Shown: in pieces, positions 1-9,546 of the stretch
Numbering within the stretch: position 1 is the first letter of the stretch
How the letters are laid out: each line of letters opens with the position of its first letter
Source of the DNA: Nostoc desertorum CM1-VF14
GTDB lineage: Bacteria; Cyanobacteriota; Cyanobacteriia; Cyanobacteriales; Nostocaceae
Direction of reading: 5' to 3'
DNA length: 64,000 bases
NCBI GenBank assembly: GCA_019359245.1
Contig: JAHHHR010000017.1
Coordinates: 62,001-126,000 of the forward strand
The notes under the pieces: generated by a model
What the model was told of the DNA's origin: nothing
Seen by the model: the letters and a program-made list of their open reading frames with translations, nothing else
Database searches by the model: none
Program-made: the position numbers and the translations under genes

Positions 1-3000
1 TTTTGAAGAAATATCAACCCCAGCCTCCGCTGCTAATTCCAAAGTTGAACTACTCCTTCCAGCTTCGGGATTATCAGAAATAATAGTAGGAAATATTCGC
101 AGTTCACTTAAGCCAAAGGTACTCCCAATCTGGTTAAAAGCTGACTGAAAATTGTTGAACACAGCCGAACCTGCGATGTTAATCAAACCCAAAGTACTGT
201 CGCCACGTCCTTGGGTGTCTACAAATCCACCTCCTAAAAGAGCAACAATTTCGGTTTGACTACGTGACGGACTGCTTGTTAGTTCTAGATTTTCGTTCAG
301 TTTGCTAGCAAGACCGTTGATAGTGGCTTCGACTCGAACACTCTCTAAAGCTGATAAACCTGTGGTATTTATCCGGCTGAAGTCATTACTTTGAGTTACG
401 TCTAGTACCTTTGCATATAGCCGAATATCTAAGTTGGGGTCGCGGGGTTGAGAAGGGCTAAAAGTTGCAGTGTGTTGATAACCACGAGCAAGGTTAAATT
501 GGGTAGTAAATAAATTCACCCCACCTTTTTCTAACCGAATAGTACCATCGGGTATTGGCTGATTGATTGAGCCGTTAACTATGAGATTACCAGTGGCGCG
601 GAAGTTGAGAATAGGAGGACGGGTAATTTGGACGTTTTTACCAAGTTCTAAATCTAGATTATTAAATCTAGCGGTCGCATTTCCTATCCCATTCCCAATT
701 TCAGCTTTACTCTGCTTATTATCTTTTATGGGTGATACACCCAGACCACTATTTGTAGATGAAGTCGCGTTGGTAGATTCTGCCAGTAATACCTGACCAT
801 CAAATAAATTTACTTTACCGCCAATTACTGGGCTAAGGGCAGAACCAGTAATCTGTAAATTGCCGCTAGCACCTCCCAGGTAAAGTCCCTTCAGATTTAG
901 CGCTAACTGATCGAGATTAACAGTTAGAGGATTGTCGATAATCACGTTTTCATTGTTGAAAATGGGAATTTTTCCAGCAGCTTCTACCTTCCCACGGCTG
1001 AATCTACCTTGAAAATTTTCTACTGAGATGTTGTCAAAATTAAACAGTATTCTACCTGTGACATCTTCCAGCTTTCCTGGCAAAGCCTGGGCTGAAAAAA
1101 TAGCATCATTAATGGTGGCAATTCCATTTACTTCGGGTTCTTGCAATGTTCCACTTACCTTAAGGTCTACTTCTCCTTTACCCTCCTCAAATACCACTTG
1201 ATTATTCAATGCGTTTAACAGTGCCAATCCCTCGTTTTCTAACTTCATTTCTAAACTGATTTGTTCACTGTCTGGTGCCACAGAAGCAAAAGGCAATTTA
1301 TAAGGGATGCTGCCAGTAATATCAACAGGTTTTGGCCCAGCAACTGCTACAGTACTACCGAAATTTAAGCGTCCGTTGGCATAGCTGAAACTTGCGATCG
1401 CTGAGTCTATTTTTTTCTGATTCAATAATCCTTCTGTGATTTGCAATTCCCCTCTAGCTTGGGGATTAGCAATGCTGCCTGCTAACGCTGCTGTACCGTT
1501 AAGATTACCTGTGATTCCAACTGGCAGTTTGACAAAATTATTCAGTAATTGTACCGGAAAATTATTCACCCGTAACTGGCCAGATTGTTCATCACCGCCA
1601 ACGTTACCTGTGAAGGCAATCAGCCTGTTTTCAGATTCAATCCGTAAAGGTCGCAAACTCAAAACACCGTTTTCAAAGTTGCCTTCGGCAATCACTTTGT
1701 CGGCAGTATAAAAACGATTTCGTTCTTTTTCTTTACCCCAGGCAAAGTTTTGTCCATTCAAATTGAAATCCACTGATAATCCATTGGATGTAGCTGTATT
1801 TACAGCCACTTCCCCGTTGAAAGTACCTTTTAAGTCTGCCAAATCTGGTATAGGAGTGGAATTAAGTCGCTGTTCTTCCTGTTCTGCTACCAAAGCTTCA
1901 ATTTCAGAAAACCGTTGGATTTGGGTTAATAAAGGTTGATTTGGCGCTCCTTGGGGGATAGTGGTTAGATCCTCTGCTGTGCCGTAGATTTCTGCTGAAC
2001 CACCTGGCAAATTTTGTAAATCAAATATCTGCGCTACAGTTAGAACATCTTGGATCTCTCCCTGGTTGACATTCAGTTTACCTTGTAGTTGAGGGCCTTT
2101 AGGGCTTTGGGCAAAAGTACCGACAAGAGCGTAGTTACTCTTACCTTTGACAAATTCGCTATTGGTGAGTGTGCCTTTCTCATCACTGTAGCGGAATTGA
2201 GCCGCTAATCGATCGCCTTTAAGCCGGCCAATTTGCGGATTAGCGATCGCTAAATTCCCCGTTGCTGCCAATGTCTGCTGATTAAACAGCAAATCTCCAG
2301 TTAACAACCCAGTTATCTTACCAGTACCCAGTCGAGTAATTGGTGGCGGAGTCAAATTCAATATTTGTAAGGGGAAATTTGCAAGTTTAAGCGCCCAATC
2401 ATTCCCTTGCACATTGCCTATAGCTGATGCTTGCTGCCATTTTACTAAGAAGGATTTCGGGCGATTATTGGCATCTAAATTGAAAGCAAGGCGATCGCTA
2501 TTTCCTGCCAAGTTCAAATTTAACCCGCGTCCCTGTACTGAATCGATATTTCCAGTTAACAACGGCTCAAAAGCAATATCTTGAACAACCAAGTCTCGTA
2601 GATTAATTTGCCCTACTACATTTGGCAAGGGCAGCTTACCAGTGATTTGACCATTAAAATCTACTCTCCCCGCCACAGCAACCTGATTAGGAAGATTGAT
2701 CGGTAACTGTTTTAAGTCGTAATCCTGCGCTTGAACGTTGAGATTTAGGGCAGTAATTTCCGGTATACCTGCCTTTCTTGCATTGGCTAATATGTTACCA
2801 GTAACACTTAAACCGGGAGCAGTTGCTCGTTCAATACTAAGTCTTTCACCACTCCAAGCGATCGCAGCCGTCAGGGGTTGCTCAAAACCAGGGATACCTT
2901 GGGATAATTGCACCTGTCCAGCAGCACGCACATCAGCTAATTTGGATGAGCCTAATGCGCCAGCTAATTGCAACTGACCGCCAAATTGACCTCGTAATTG

Positions 3001-5790
3001 CTGATTTAACCGATTTAATTCCACACCGGAAGCATCAACTACAGCTTGATAGCGACCATTAGCCAATTGGATATTAGAGGCTGCGATCGTTCCACCTGCA
3101 ACATCCAGTCGTCCTTGACCACTAGCTTGAATTGTTTGCGGTTGGAAGGACTTAACAGAACCCGCCACGTTTGCTTGACCAGTTAACGTCCCTCTAAACT
3201 GCGGTGGTACTGCTGCTAACTGCTGCAACGGTACATTATTTGCTTGAACTTGCGCCTGGTATACACCATTACCCACTTGGATATTAGAGGCTGTAATAGT
3301 TCCACCTGCAACATCCACCCGCCCCTGACCACTAGCTTGGATAGTTTGCGGTTGGAAGGACTCAACAGAACCCGCCACGTTTGCTTGACCAGTTAACGTC
3401 CCTCCAAACTGCGGTGGTACTGCTGCCAACTGTCGCACAGGTACATTCTTAGCCTGAACTTGTGCCTGATACATACCATTGGCAAGTTGGATATTAGAGG
3501 CTGTAATAGTCCCACGCGCAACATTTATCTGCGCCTGACCATTGGCTTGAATAGTTTGCAGTTTAAAAGAATCAACAGAACCCGCGACGTTGAACTGACC
3601 AGTTAACGCTCCCTGGAACTGCTTTGGTAGCGTTGCCAACTGCTGCACAGGGACATTATTGGCTTTAACTTGCGCCTGATAAACACCATTAGCCACTTGA
3701 ATATTAGAGGCTGTAACCGTACCACCGCCAACAGCAAGGCGACCTTCACCACTACCACGGAGGGTTTTCAGGCTGAAATTATCTCTGTTGCCTGCGATTT
3801 GAAATGTACCCGCCAATGGATTATTTAAAGCTGGGGGAGACTGTTTCAATATTTGTCCCAACCGCACACCATTAGCTACAAGTTGAGCAGAGAAGCTTTG
3901 GTCTTGCAGCTGGATATTAGAAACTGCAACTGTACCGCCGCCAATTTCAACTCCTCCACCATCACTGCGAATCGTAGCAATTTTAAATGGTGCTGTGCTG
4001 CCTGAGAGAATAAGACGACCATTAAACTGTGCTTCCGCCAAAGAGACATTTTGCAGTTGACTTTTGTCTACAAAGGGTTCTAATTTTACCCCAGAGGCAA
4101 CAGCCACAGCTTGCCAACGCTCATTGGCATAACTACCAGTTGCCCGGACTGTACCATCACTGACATTCAGAGCTACATTGCGGAAAGAAACGTTGCGATT
4201 TGGAGCAATTGCAACTTCACCAGTTCCGGGGTAAGTTCCGTTAGGAGCTTGAAACTGTACCAAAGTTTGGACATTAGTAGGAGCGCCAGTTAGTTGAGCA
4301 GTACCTGAGACATTGCCGATTTGGAAGCCGGGTGTTATTTCATAGACTTTTGCGATCGCATCCCCTGGAAGATTCTTGGCAGCAAAATTTATATCTACTC
4401 GCGGAGTTTTACCAAGTTTAATTGTGCCAACACCCGTGATATCACCACCAACTTTAGCTTTACCTTGAATATCTTTCAGGGTAATTAAAGAGGAAGTAGT
4501 AGCAAACTCAAACTTACTACTGATACTATTAAAATCAACTTTGTCAATCCGAGCAGTTTGAATAGTGGTAACTGTGCCTGAGATAACTGGCTCTTTAGTT
4601 GATCCGGTAATCTGCAAATCAGCTTGTACTTGTCCAGCGATCGGCATAGGTAGTTTTACCTTGAGGGTATCCTGGGCATTAGCCAAACTTACCGCATTTA
4701 CACGCCCTACCAACTTAAAGCCTGTTTGAGTGTCAATGATTCCTGTAGCCACTACGGGAATTTTGCCGTAGTTGGTAGTAACATTGTTTAAGTGCAACTC
4801 CGTCCCCTGGAAGCGGAGATTTCCTTGGCTATTGCTCAACAGTTGCGGGACCTTGGGTATTTGAAGTGTTACCCCTTGCACAGCAGCGTTGCCATACAAT
4901 AAAGTCTGCTGTCCTGGTGTTAACCGAACTAACAAATCGCCATTGGCTCGACCTGCCTGTAAGTTGACTGGCAACTTAATCAACCGAGTAATATCCGCAG
5001 CCAACAAGTCTTGTGCTTGCAACTGAAAGTTGCCTGCTAGCACCTTGGAACGCGTCTCTCCCTGAATAGAAATACTGCCACCACTGTCAGCTTGACCCCC
5101 TACATTAAACCTGATCAACTGATTATTTGCTAAAAGTTGGGCAGAACCATTGATTTGAGAAAAAGTTACGGGGAAATCAGGAGAAGAGGCAGAGGGGCGG
5201 GGTGAGGGGGGCAGAGGGGAAAGCTCTTCTCCCTTGCTCCCTGCTCCCCCTGCTCCCCCTGCCCTCTTCTGCGGCATCAAGGCTAGCTTGGCATTGCGAA
5301 ACCGCAGGTAATCCAAATCGGTTTTAATTGCACCGCCTTCACGTGACGACGCTATTTTAGTGGAAATCCAGCGTCCTTGGTCATCCTGGTCAATGTAAAT
5401 ATCTGGGTTGACTAAGGTAACATCTAGCTTTAAGTTGCGGTTAAAGATTAGTTGTAACAGGTCAAAACCCACCTCTACAGTTTCGATTGTGGCCCGATCT
5501 GGATCTGTGGGTGTCGCCGGGATAGCTGAAGCCCCAAACTGCACCCCTGTCAAGGAAAATTGTGTGACTCTTCCTAGTTTTACCGGACGGTTGAGTGTAG
5601 TAGTCAGACTTTGTTGTGCCAACGGCGTTAGCTCTGTTTGGACAAAAGTCCACAACCGCCAAATACCAACGACAACTCCTAACAGTAAAAGTCCGCTCAA
5701 AGTAATACTACCCCGACTCAACACCAGCAACCACAGACGCTTGCGGATAGGGGACGGAGACAGAATATCTTGATTGGGAGATTTAGTCAT
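1..5790 (-). CDS. tamB: TamB-like translocation/assembly module protein (DUF490), C-terminus beyond window
   Basis: The frame is open from an ATG at 5790 to the left edge, giving 1930 codons without a stop, so the gene is partial at its 3' end. Near the N-terminus a single hydrophobic segment (about residues 17-37, with LLLLGVVVGIW) looks like an inner-membrane anchor. The rest is a long, low-complexity beta-rich protein with recurring G-x-[VL]-[ND]-V-x-x-G patterns, as expected of the TamB/YtfN family, which spans the periplasm and helps lipid transport or outer-membrane protein assembly. The product name is from family knowledge and overall pattern; the diagnostic C-terminal DUF490 domain lies mostly outside the window. 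Two oddities are internal: a 70-residue tandem repeat array and a 30-codon in-frame dispersed-repeat insertion near residues 174-203. No neighbour in the window is an obvious partner such as BamA/TamA. Confidence 0.85.
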   Translation of the reverse strand, partial: MTKSPNQDILSPSPIRKRLWLLVLSRGSITLSGLLLLGVVVGIWRLWTFVQTELTPLAQQSLTTTLNRPVKLGRVTQFSLTGVQFGASAIPATPTDPDRATIETVEVGFDLLQLIFNRNLKLDVTLVNPDIYIDQDDQGRWISTKIASSREGGAIKTDLDYLRFRNAKLALMPQKRAGGAGGAGSKGEELSPLPPSPRPSASSPDFPVTFSQINGSAQLLANNQLIRFNVGGQADSGGSISIQGETRSKVLAGNFQLQAQDLLAADITRLIKLPVNLQAGRANGDLLVRLTPGQQTLLYGNAAVQGVTLQIPKVPQLLSNSQGNLRFQGTELHLNNVTTNYGKIPVVATGIIDTQTGFKLVGRVNAVSLANAQDTLKVKLPMPIAGQVQADLQITGSTKEPVISGTVTTIQTARIDKVDFNSISSKFEFATTSSLITLKDIQGKAKVGGDITGVGTIKLGKTPRVDINFAAKNLPGDAIAKVYEITPGFQIGNVSGTAQLTGAPTNVQTLVQFQAPNGTYPGTGEVAIAPNRNVSFRNVALNVSDGTVRATGSYANERWQAVAVASGVKLEPFVDKSQLQNVSLAEAQFNGRLILSGSTAPFKIATIRSDGGGVEIGGGTVAVSNIQLQDQSFSAQLVANGVRLGQILKQSPPALNNPLAGTFQIAGNRDNFSLKTLRGSGEGRLAVGGGTVTASNIQVANGVYQAQVKANNVPVQQLATLPKQFQGALTGQFNVAGSVDSFKLQTIQANGQAQINVARGTITASNIQLANGMYQAQVQAKNVPVRQLAAVPPQFGGTLTGQANVAGSVESFQPQTIQASGQGRVDVAGGTITASNIQVGNGVYQAQVQANNVPLQQLAAVPPQFRGTLTGQANVAGSVKSFQPQTIQASGQGRLDVAGGTIAASNIQLANGRYQAVVDASGVELNRLNQQLRGQFGGQLQLAGALGSSKLADVRAAGQVQLSQGIPGFEQPLTAAIAWSGERLSIERATAPGLSVTGNILANARKAGIPEITALNLNVQAQDYDLKQLPINLPNQVAVAGRVDFNGQITGKLPLPNVVGQINLRDLVVQDIAFEPLLTGNIDSVQGRGLNLNLAGNSDRLAFNLDANNRPKSFLVKWQQASAIGNVQGNDWALKLANFPLQILNLTPPPITRLGTGKITGLLTGDLLFNQQTLAATGNLAIANPQIGRLKGDRLAAQFRYSDEKGTLTNSEFVKGKSNYALVGTFAQSPKGPQLQGKLNVNQGEIQDVLTVAQIFDLQNLPGGSAEIYGTAEDLTTIPQGAPNQPLLTQIQRFSEIEALVAEQEEQRLNSTPIPDLADLKGTFNGEVAVNTATSNGLSVDFNLNGQNFAWGKEKERNRFYTADKVIAEGNFENGVLSLRPLRIESENRLIAFTGNVGGDEQSGQLRVNNFPVQLLNNFVKLPVGITGNLNGTAALAGSIANPQARGELQITEGLLNQKKIDSAIASFSYANGRLNFGSTVAVAGPKPVDITGSIPYKLPFASVAPDSEQISLEMKLENEGLALLNALNNQVVFEEGKGEVDLKVSGTLQEPEVNGIATINDAIFSAQALPGKLEDVTGRILFNFDNISVENFQGRFSRGKVEAAGKIPIFNNENVIIDNPLTVNLDQLALNLKGLYLGGASGNLQITGSALSPVIGGKVNLFDGQVLLAESTNATSSTNSGLGVSPIKDNKQSKAEIGNGIGNATARFNNLDLELGKNVQITRPPILNFRATGNLIVNGSINQPIPDGTIRLEKGGVNLFTTQFNLARGYQHTATFSPSQPRDPNLDIRLYAKVLDVTQSNDFSRINTTGLSALESVRVEATINGLASKLNENLELTSSPSRSQTEIVALLGGGFVDTQGRGDSTLGLINIAGSAVFNNFQSAFNQIGSTFGLSELRIFPTIISDNPEAGRSSSTLELAAEAGVDISSK
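3067..3906 (-). repeat. Four tandem 210-bp units inside tamB (70 residues each)
   Basis: The marker TTGGATATTAGAGGCTG or a close variant begins at 3067, 3277, 3487 and 3697, exactly 210 bases apart, with a diverged fifth start near 3909. The phrases between markers (for example GTTTGCGGTTGGAAGGAC) repeat almost word for word in the first two or three units. The period is a multiple of three, so each unit encodes 70 residues in frame. This looks like recent internal duplication of a beta-rich segment. Confidence 0.9.
5181..5270. repeat. Dispersed G-rich/C-rich repeat inserted in frame within tamB
   Basis: The 90-base stretch switches from purine-rich (agaggcagaggggcgg) to pyrimidine-rich (tgctccctgctccccctgc). 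It closely matches intergenic copies at 23609-23703 and 57484-57590. Here it lies inside the tamB reading frame and has no in-frame stop, adding about 30 codons rich in Gly, Ala, Pro and Ser (roughly residues 174-203). Confidence 0.85.
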
Positions 5791-6056
5791 TTGCTTTCAC
5801 TGTATTAATTGCCCGATGTTGCTGGCACACACAAGCATTAACTGACACATTGATTCAGTATGCCATTTCCAGGATACGCCAACTAAACCCAAGAGCTAAT
5901 TGGTTGAGTCACGGTATTTCCCTGATCCAATACTTATGCTTAATAATATTGGCGTTTTCCGGTAAATCTGATCTCAATAGAGTGAAAATTGTTCCTGTGA
6001 CTTTCGCACAGGCACAACGTCAAACTTTAATATGAATAGACCTTAAAAAAAGACAG

Positions 6057-6485
6057 ATGATTACACCAATGCGTGTCTTTGTGTTAATTTTTAATGCTCG
6101 AACCGAAAATGAGGGGATTCACACAATTCGGGAGGGCGATCGCAACAAAATTCTGATGTTCGAGTCAGAAGACGACGCGACGCGCTTTGCCCTGATGCTG
6201 GAAGCTCAGGATTTCCCCTCACCTACGCCAGAGCCAATCGATGCTGAGGAAATCAAGGAATTTTGCGAAAGTGCTGGATATGAATGGGAAATCATCCCAG
6301 AAAACAGCAATTTAGTTGTAACTCCCCCAGAACTTAACGTCGAACAAACCGACTGGCAAGTAGATGCCCAGAAGGAGGATACTGTTGAAGACACTTTCCC
6401 TCTCAATCAACAGCCACTAGAAGAACCAGAATTATCTGATTCTGAACTAGAGAAGATGCGTCGCAAATTGGAAGGATTGTTGTAA
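6057..6485 (+). CDS. DUF3110 domain-containing protein
   Basis: This 142-residue protein is of unknown function. The N-terminal 90 residues (MRVFVLIFNART..., a central GDRNKILMFE block, ...ESEDDATRFALMLEAQDFP) match what I know of the cyanobacterial DUF3110 family, a small conserved soluble protein. The C-terminal third is acidic and low in complexity, ending in a short charged helix (SDSELEKMRRKLEGLL). A second in-frame ATG at 6069 starts directly at MRVFVLIF, the conserved beginning, and could be the true start. The gene reads toward murQ but is separated from it by a heptamer repeat array, so an operon is possible but unproven. Confidence 0.75.
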   Translation: MITPMRVFVLIFNARTENEGIHTIREGDRNKILMFESEDDATRFALMLEAQDFPSPTPEPIDAEEIKEFCESAGYEWEIIPENSNLVVTPPELNVEQTDWQVDAQKEDTVEDTFPLNQQPLEEPELSDSELEKMRRKLEGLL

Positions 6486-6602
6486 TTAGTCATTAGTCAT
6501 TGGTCATTGGTCATTGGTCATTCGTCATTGGTCATTGGTCATTGGTCGCTAAGTGACTAATGACAACGGACAACGTGACAACGGACAACGGACAAAGGAC
6601 AA
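6486..6602. repeat. Heptamer repeat array (TTGGTCA / GGACAAC type)
   Basis: Copies of gtcattg/gtcattggtca run through the first half and acggacaa/aggacaa through the second. The two halves are loosely inverted. This is the short tandemly repeated repetitive (STRR) class common between Nostoc genes. The last unit supplies an AAAGGA Shine-Dalgarno-like sequence and runs directly into the murQ start codon. Confidence 0.9.
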
Positions 6603-7529
6603 ATGACAAACTTGCAGGAACGTGGACATCTTTTAACCGAGCTGGTAAATCCTAACAGTCTTAACTTAGACCAGCTCAGTTCTCTGGAATTGGTGGAGCT
6701 GTTTAATAGCGAAGACCAAAAAGCAGTCGAGGCGGTTGCGGCGGCGAAAGTTCAGTTGGCACAAGCAATTGAGCGTACCGCAGAACGTTTGCGCCACGGA
6801 GGACGCTTATTTTATATCGGTGCAGGCACAAGTGGCAGGTTAGGAGTGTTGGATGCTGCTGAGTGTCCACCTACTTTTTGTACACCCCCAGAGTTGGTAC
6901 AGGGGATTATTGCTGGTGGGGCTGGCGCACTGGTACGCAGTTCCGAGGATTTAGAAGATAGCATCCAAGATGGCGAGGCTGCGATCGCCCAACGACAAAT
7001 TACCCAGCTAGATGTAGTAGTTGGTATTACTGCTGGTGGGACAACACCTTATGTGCACGGTGCGCTTCATGCTGCTCGTCAACGGGGAGCCACTACTATT
7101 TTTATTGCCTGTGTTCCGGCTGAACAAGTTAGCTTTGATGCCGATATTGACATTCGCCTATTGACAGGGCCAGAAATAATCGCTGGCTCAACTCGCCTGA
7201 AAGCTGGTACAGTAACAAAATTAGCTTTAAATATCCTTTCCACTGGAGTGATGGTCAAGCTAGGCAAGGTCTATGGCAATCGCATGGTGGATGTAGCAGT
7301 AACAAATCAAAAGTTACGCGATCGCGCTTTGCGAATTTTGCAAGACCTCACAGGTTTAAGTCGAGAAGCTGCTGGCTTTTTATTAGAACGCAGTGGTAAA
7401 TGGGTTAAGCTAGCGCTATTAATGCACTGGACTGGTTTGGAAAAAGACGAGGGCGATCGGTTGCTTTCAGAACATCAAAGTAATCTTAGAGCAGCTGTTT
7501 TAAGTTATCAAAACCACAACCAACCTTAA
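6603..7529 (+). CDS. murQ: N-acetylmuramic acid 6-phosphate etherase
   Basis: MurQ cleaves the lactyl ether of MurNAc-6-phosphate, giving GlcNAc-6-phosphate and D-lactate, during recycling of cell-wall sugars in the cytoplasm. The 308-residue length fits the family. The SIS sugar-phosphate domain is clear: GRLFYIGAGTSGRLGVLDAAE near residues 66-86 carries the phosphate-binding glycine/serine loop, and GITAGGTTPYV near residue 140 is the second substrate loop. The C-terminal part (NRMVDVAVTNQKLRDRALRI) is also typical. The ATG at 6603 is preceded by AAAGGACAA from the repeat array, so the ribosome binding site appears repeat-derived. A hairpin with a T-run follows at 7564. No MurNAc transporter or kinase is nearby. 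Confidence 0.95.
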   Translation: MTNLQERGHLLTELVNPNSLNLDQLSSLELVELFNSEDQKAVEAVAAAKVQLAQAIERTAERLRHGGRLFYIGAGTSGRLGVLDAAECPPTFCTPPELVQGIIAGGAGALVRSSEDLEDSIQDGEAAIAQRQITQLDVVVGITAGGTTPYVHGALHAARQRGATTIFIACVPAEQVSFDADIDIRLLTGPEIIAGSTRLKAGTVTKLALNILSTGVMVKLGKVYGNRMVDVAVTNQKLRDRALRILQDLTGLSREAAGFLLERSGKWVKLALLMHWTGLEKDEGDRLLSEHQSNLRAAVLSYQNHNQP

Positions 7530-7563
7530 AGAAATTTTCCTCAATAAATACTCTATCAATGGC

Positions 7564-7593
7564 TGCTACTTTTCTTAGTAGCACGCCTTTTTT
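7564..7593 (+). terminator. Rho-independent terminator after murQ
   Basis: TGCTAC (7564-7569) pairs with GTAGCA (7578-7583) around an 8-base loop, followed by CGCC and a run of six T. It lies 34 bases after the murQ stop on the same strand. Confidence 0.7.
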
Positions 7594-8051
7594 GTAAGTA
7601 TAATGTTCTCTAGATAACTTCAAGCTAAGTAATATGTATGAATAAATATTAATTTAAATCAATATTTTTAACATTTGTTGCCAATCTCAATAACTAAAAC
7701 AAAAATTTCTAGAAACTGATGATTCTTTTCAAACAAAAATTCAGAAGTTATACGGATATGATTTCCTAGAAAAATTCTTAAAATAACATATTAATAATGA
7801 TGTGGATTATAGCAACATAATTGAAAAATTAAATATTAGGAGAGAAATAAAGTATGCCAATAATGACCTTTCTAATAAATAGCTTATTGGCTAGCATAAA
7901 CTTTGCCATTTCCACATCTTTTTTACTTTTAATAAACTTGATTTAGTTCGATATATACCGAATGTATTTGCACTTGTTGACATATCTAGTGACCACTATA
8001 TAGCTAGTGTGGGTTTTTCAACGCCTGGCTTTCTAATAAAAGGAATAAAGT
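7594..8051. other. AT-rich intergenic region upstream of the pix block
   Basis: No open frame of note and no repeat array. It is strongly AT-rich and probably contains the promoter and 5' untranslated region of the phototaxis cluster. One sigma-70-like promoter is marked separately. Confidence 0.5.
7977..8004 (+). promoter_or_regulatory. Candidate sigma-70-type promoter of the pix block
   Basis: A perfect TTGACA at 7977-7982 is followed after 16 bases by TATAGC at 7999-8004. This would start transcription about 35-40 bases upstream of the pixG ATG at 8052, which has AGGA at 8041-8044. The -10 box is imperfect, so this is a prediction only. Confidence 0.4.
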
Positions 8052-9254
8052 ATGACCCACCCAGAACTTATTTTTTCAAATAACATAGTTAATGAGTTTA
8101 AAACTTGTACTCAGTTGCAATACAATGGCAAATTAAATATTAAAAGTTCAAAGGGCAGTCAATGGACTTTTTATTACCGGCTAGGACGCATAGTTTGGGC
8201 AACAGGTGGAACTCACCCTTTTCGGCGCTGGCGTAGACATATGTCCCAAAATTGTCCTCAAATTGATATTGATAAATTGCAGTTGCGTTTACAAGACGTA
8301 TCAATCGATTACTGGGATTATCGCCTTCTAGAAATATTTTATAAAAAACAGAAAATCCAGCGGGAACAGATTCAGTCTATTGCGGAAAGCACGATAGTAG
8401 AACTATTATTTGACCTAGCTCTGCAAGGAAATTTTGCTTCTATAAGTTGCAATCGCAGCCAAGAAGTTATCTTAGAAACACCAATGAGCTTCACGAGTGC
8501 AGAAATGTCTGTAAAACATATGCAAGACTCGTGGAAAATTTGGTCAGAAGCTGGTTTAGCAAATTGTTCTCCTGACTTGGCACCAGTTCTCCGGCGGCCA
8601 GAACAACTCCAGCAGATGGTAAGCCCATCTGTCTACAAAAACTTTGTCAATTTAATCAACGGCAAATTTACTCTGCGAGATTTAGCAGTGAAAATGAAGC
8701 AGAGTGTACTGCCATTAACTCGTTCGTTGCTTCCTTACATTCTTAAAGGAATCATCGAATTGGTGGAAGTACCTGACTTGCCCTTAGGAGTTATCGAAGT
8801 CAACAATAACTCTAACAGCACACAACTAAAGAAGCGGACTGCTCCACTAGTAGCTTGTGTAGATGATAGCCCTCAGGTCTGTAAAATCCTAGAGGATATT
8901 ATCACTTCCAATGGACTGAGGTTTATTAAGATTCAAGATGCTGTACAAGCTCTACCAAACCTCATTCAGGATAAACCAGACCTGATTTTTTTGGATTTGG
9001 TTATGCCAGTTGCTAGTGGTTACGAAATTTGCACTCAGTTGCGACGGATATCTACCTTTACCAATACACCAATAATTATATTAACAGGCAGTGATGGTCT
9101 TATAGATAGAGTTCGTGCCAAAGTAGTTGGTTCTACAGATTTTCTCACTAAACCTGTAGTAGCTGATAAGGTAATGGGTATAGTACGTAAGTATTTACCT
9201 ACAGCGAGTGTATCTATCGATAAGAGTAAATCTAATTTAGAGGCTTGTAATTAG
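8052..9254 (+). CDS. pixG: PatA/PixG-type response regulator (PATAN domain plus receiver)
   Basis: This is a 400-residue CheY-like output protein of a phototaxis or pilus-motility pathway. Residues 1 to about 240 resemble the PATAN region of PatA and PixG (LQYNGKLNIKSSKGSQWTFYYRLGRIVWATGG), a module used for protein contacts. Residues about 268-385 are a receiver domain with ACVDDSPQVC at its start, phospho-acceptor D315 in LIFLDLVMP, and the conserved Thr (LTG) and Lys (LTKP). It is the first gene of a block in the order PatA-like, CheY, CheW, MCP, CheA, the same order as Synechocystis pixGHIJL and Nostoc hmp/ptx loci. I assign it to the pix type because the receptor carries cyanobacteriochrome GAF domains. 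PatA itself, the heterocyst pattern protein, is a paralogue and a less likely identity. Confidence 0.82.
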   Translation: MTHPELIFSNNIVNEFKTCTQLQYNGKLNIKSSKGSQWTFYYRLGRIVWATGGTHPFRRWRRHMSQNCPQIDIDKLQLRLQDVSIDYWDYRLLEIFYKKQKIQREQIQSIAESTIVELLFDLALQGNFASISCNRSQEVILETPMSFTSAEMSVKHMQDSWKIWSEAGLANCSPDLAPVLRRPEQLQQMVSPSVYKNFVNLINGKFTLRDLAVKMKQSVLPLTRSLLPYILKGIIELVEVPDLPLGVIEVNNNSNSTQLKKRTAPLVACVDDSPQVCKILEDIITSNGLRFIKIQDAVQALPNLIQDKPDLIFLDLVMPVASGYEICTQLRRISTFTNTPIIILTGSDGLIDRVRAKVVGSTDFLTKPVVADKVMGIVRKYLPTASVSIDKSKSNLEACN

Positions 9255-9546
9255 ATTAAATTAGTAATTTTATTGATAATTTATCTGATTACCTTGAAAT
9301 TTTAATTACTCAGAAGTGTTTATTACGTACTTTTTCTGAGGTTAATAGATAAAGATTAGATCAAAATTAGACAAATACGTTTTTTGTATTCTAGCAGTCC
9401 TATTTGAATTATGAAATAGTGGTTGTGGCAAAAGAGCTAAAGGTTAGTCTCTAGTATCTTCCATGCCTTTATTCACAAATCATTTAGGATTTGTTTGTAT
9501 GTCTAAATCTGTTTACATTCTGAAAATATTTTAATGGATAATTACC

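Noticed and set aside
5850..6035. 61-codon plus-strand frame upstream of the DUF3110 gene
   Set aside because: No conserved pattern, no ribosome binding site and sequence consistent with a non-coding upstream region.
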